Assembly: GCA_002474325.1 (NCBI GenBank)
Contig: DKNL01000264.1
Coordinates: 1 to 6,712, forward strand
DNA: 6,712 bases
Origin: Opitutales bacterium UBA7389
GTDB taxonomy: Bacteria; Verrucomicrobiota; Verrucomicrobiia; Opitutales; Opitutaceae
Direction: 5' to 3'
Notes under the pieces: generated by a model
Seen by the model: only the letters and a program-made list of their open reading frames with translations
Told to the model about the DNA's origin: nothing
Databases searched by the model: none
Shown here: positions 5,901 through 6,712 of the stretch, piece after piece
Layout: each line of letters starts with the position of its first letter
Position numbering within the stretch: position 1 is the first letter of the stretch
Made by a program: the position numbers and the translations under genes

Positions 5901-5959
5901 TGTAGGATCGGTTTCATGCCTCGATAATCAGGAAATCGCGGAATAAACCCGCTTCTACA
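5901..5959. repeat. REP-like element D, 59-bp palindrome (BIME-like)
   Basis: The outer arms TGTAGGATCGGTTT (5901-5914) and AAACCCGCTTCTACA (5945-5959) are near-complementary, with two mismatches and one bulge. The inner arms CCTCGAT (5919-5925) and ATCGCGG (5935-5941) pair with one mismatch around a 9-nt loop. It is effectively two REP-like units facing each other and is the most complete copy in the window. It lies between the four-helix-bundle remnant and the omega-amidase gene. Confidence 0.75.
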
Positions 5960-5961
5960 TT

Positions 5962-5990
5962 GTCATTACTTCATTTTCATCCTTTCTAAT
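5962..5990. repeat. Degenerate heptamer tract (TTCATNN), copy 3
   Basis: GTCAT, TTCAT, TTCAT and TTTCT recur every 6-8 bases up to 3 bp before the ATG of the omega-amidase gene. It is inverted relative to the tract at 5706-5754, so the two bracket the four-helix-bundle remnant and palindrome. It replaces any recognisable Shine-Dalgarno sequence. Confidence 0.55.
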
Positions 5991-5992
5991 CC

Positions 5993-6712
5993 ATGCAACT
6001 CATAGCCTGCCAATACGATATCCAATGGGAGTGCCGTGACGCTAATTTCGCGGCGATTCGCGAGCTTCTCGAATCAATCGAAATCCAACCTGGCTCTCTG
6101 ATAGTTCTGCCGGAAATGTTCTCCTCCGGATTTAGCATGAATGTCTCAAAGGTCGCTGAAGCCACGCCTTCTTCGGCCGAAGCCTTCCTTTCTGAAATTG
6201 CCCAGAAGTATCAATCGTGGTCATTAGGTGGGCTTGTTTTCCAATCGCGTGAAGGAAAAGGGAGCAACGAGCTATCGGTATTCAACCCGGAAGGTCGACT
6301 TGTCGGTCACTATCAGAAGAACCATTGTTTTAGTTACACAGGTGAATCAGACTATTATGAGGACGGAGAGGACATACTCATGTTCGATTGGCAAGGATTC
6401 ACTGTTTGCCCGTTCATTTGCTACGATCTTCGATTTCCTGAGCTATTTCGTAGAGGCGCCAAAGAAGGAGCTAATCTCTTTCCCGTCATCGCCAATTGGC
6501 CCGATACGCGGGTCGATCACTGGGTAACACTGCTGAAAGCGCGAGCCATCGAGAATCAAGCCTTCACGATCGGCGTGAACCGAGTCGGGAGCGATCCTAA
6601 ATTTAACTACCCCGGCCACTCTGTCATTTTTGATCCTCACGGCACGCAGCTATCTATAGCGGGAATGGACCCAGGCTGCATTTCCGCAGACGTGTATCCA
6701 GAAACGGCCACC
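5993..6712 (+). CDS. Omega-amidase / carbon-nitrogen hydrolase (YafV/Nit2-like), 5' part
   Basis: A nitrilase-superfamily hydrolase, cytoplasmic, open for 240 codons to the window's right edge without a stop; perhaps 15-30 residues are missing. The catalytic triad is complete: E41 in LPEMFSSGFS, K109 in GHYQKNHCF, and C143 in FICYDLRFPE. CYDLRFPEL and the MFSSGFS motif are typical of the YafV/Nit2 group, which hydrolyses alpha-ketoglutaramate and alpha-ketosuccinamate to the keto acid and ammonia, a metabolite-repair step after glutamine or asparagine transamination. KARAIENQAF (182-191) and GVNRVG (194-199) are further family blocks. The ATG at 5993 is chosen because MQLIACQYDIQWE gives the standard first strand of the fold. 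It follows directly after a pyrimidine-rich heptamer tract with no visible Shine-Dalgarno sequence. It appears unrelated to the carbohydrate genes upstream. General CN-hydrolase function is near certain; the omega-amidase subtype is likely. Confidence 0.9.
   Translation, partial: MQLIACQYDIQWECRDANFAAIRELLESIEIQPGSLIVLPEMFSSGFSMNVSKVAEATPSSAEAFLSEIAQKYQSWSLGGLVFQSREGKGSNELSVFNPEGRLVGHYQKNHCFSYTGESDYYEDGEDILMFDWQGFTVCPFICYDLRFPELFRRGAKEGANLFPVIANWPDTRVDHWVTLLKARAIENQAFTIGVNRVGSDPKFNYPGHSVIFDPHGTQLSIAGMDPGCISADVYPETAT

Noticed and set aside
1541..5959. CRISPR array or attachment sites
   Set aside because: The repeats are dispersed over kilobases with variable stems and no regular spacers, and no integrase or cas gene is present.
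6228..6527. 99-residue + strand ORF within the omega-amidase gene
   Set aside because: It is a frame-shifted shadow of the gene, whose own frame contains the full catalytic triad.
1..6712. tRNA or rRNA genes
   Set aside because: I saw no cloverleaf with a TTCRANY arm and CCA-type end, and no rRNA-like conserved blocks. The hairpins found lack tRNA features.

Overview
The window looks like a chromosomal stretch from a free-living, probably marine member of the Verrucomicrobiota, with Opitutales/Puniceicoccales the best guess. This rests on the gene mix: Tat-exported sugar-isomerase-like and Gfo/Idh/MocA proteins beside sodium:solute symporters, a four-helix-bundle (TIGR02436-like) remnant, weak Shine-Dalgarno sequences, and dispersed short palindromes built on TGTAGGAGCGG. 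Planctomycetota is the main alternative. Taxonomy is inference only.

All genes lie on the + strand. In order: the 3' end of a sodium:solute symporter (to 521); a Tat-signal TIM-barrel protein of the hydroxypyruvate isomerase group (619-1533); a stand-alone LON substrate-binding-domain protein whose start codon is unclear (about 1574-2290); a 464-bp intergenic region rich in hairpins and REP-like elements (2291-2754); a Tat-signal Gfo/Idh/MocA oxidoreductase (2755-4068); a 174-bp gap with another REP-like element; a complete sodium:solute symporter (4243-5718); a truncated four-helix-bundle ORF and a 59-bp palindrome, flanked by inverted degenerate heptamer tracts (5706-5990); and the 5' part of an omega-amidase/nitrilase gene (from 5993, running off the window).

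The metabolic theme is sugar or polyol use. Two exported enzymes, an isomerase/epimerase-like TIM barrel and an NAD(P)-type oxidoreductase, sit between two Na+-driven uptake systems, which suggests periplasmic modification of a carbohydrate and uptake of the product. No substrate can be named from sequence. The LON-domain and omega-amidase genes look unrelated, being housekeeping or repair-type functions.

The most unusual content is the repeat system. At least four REP-like elements sharing TGTAGGAGCGG occupy the intergenic regions. Three tracts of a degenerate 7-bp repeat (NNATGAA, or TTCATNN on the other strand) lie next to two of them. At 5706-5990 the tracts face each other around a decayed four-helix-bundle ORF and a palindrome, which resembles a small non-autonomous cassette.
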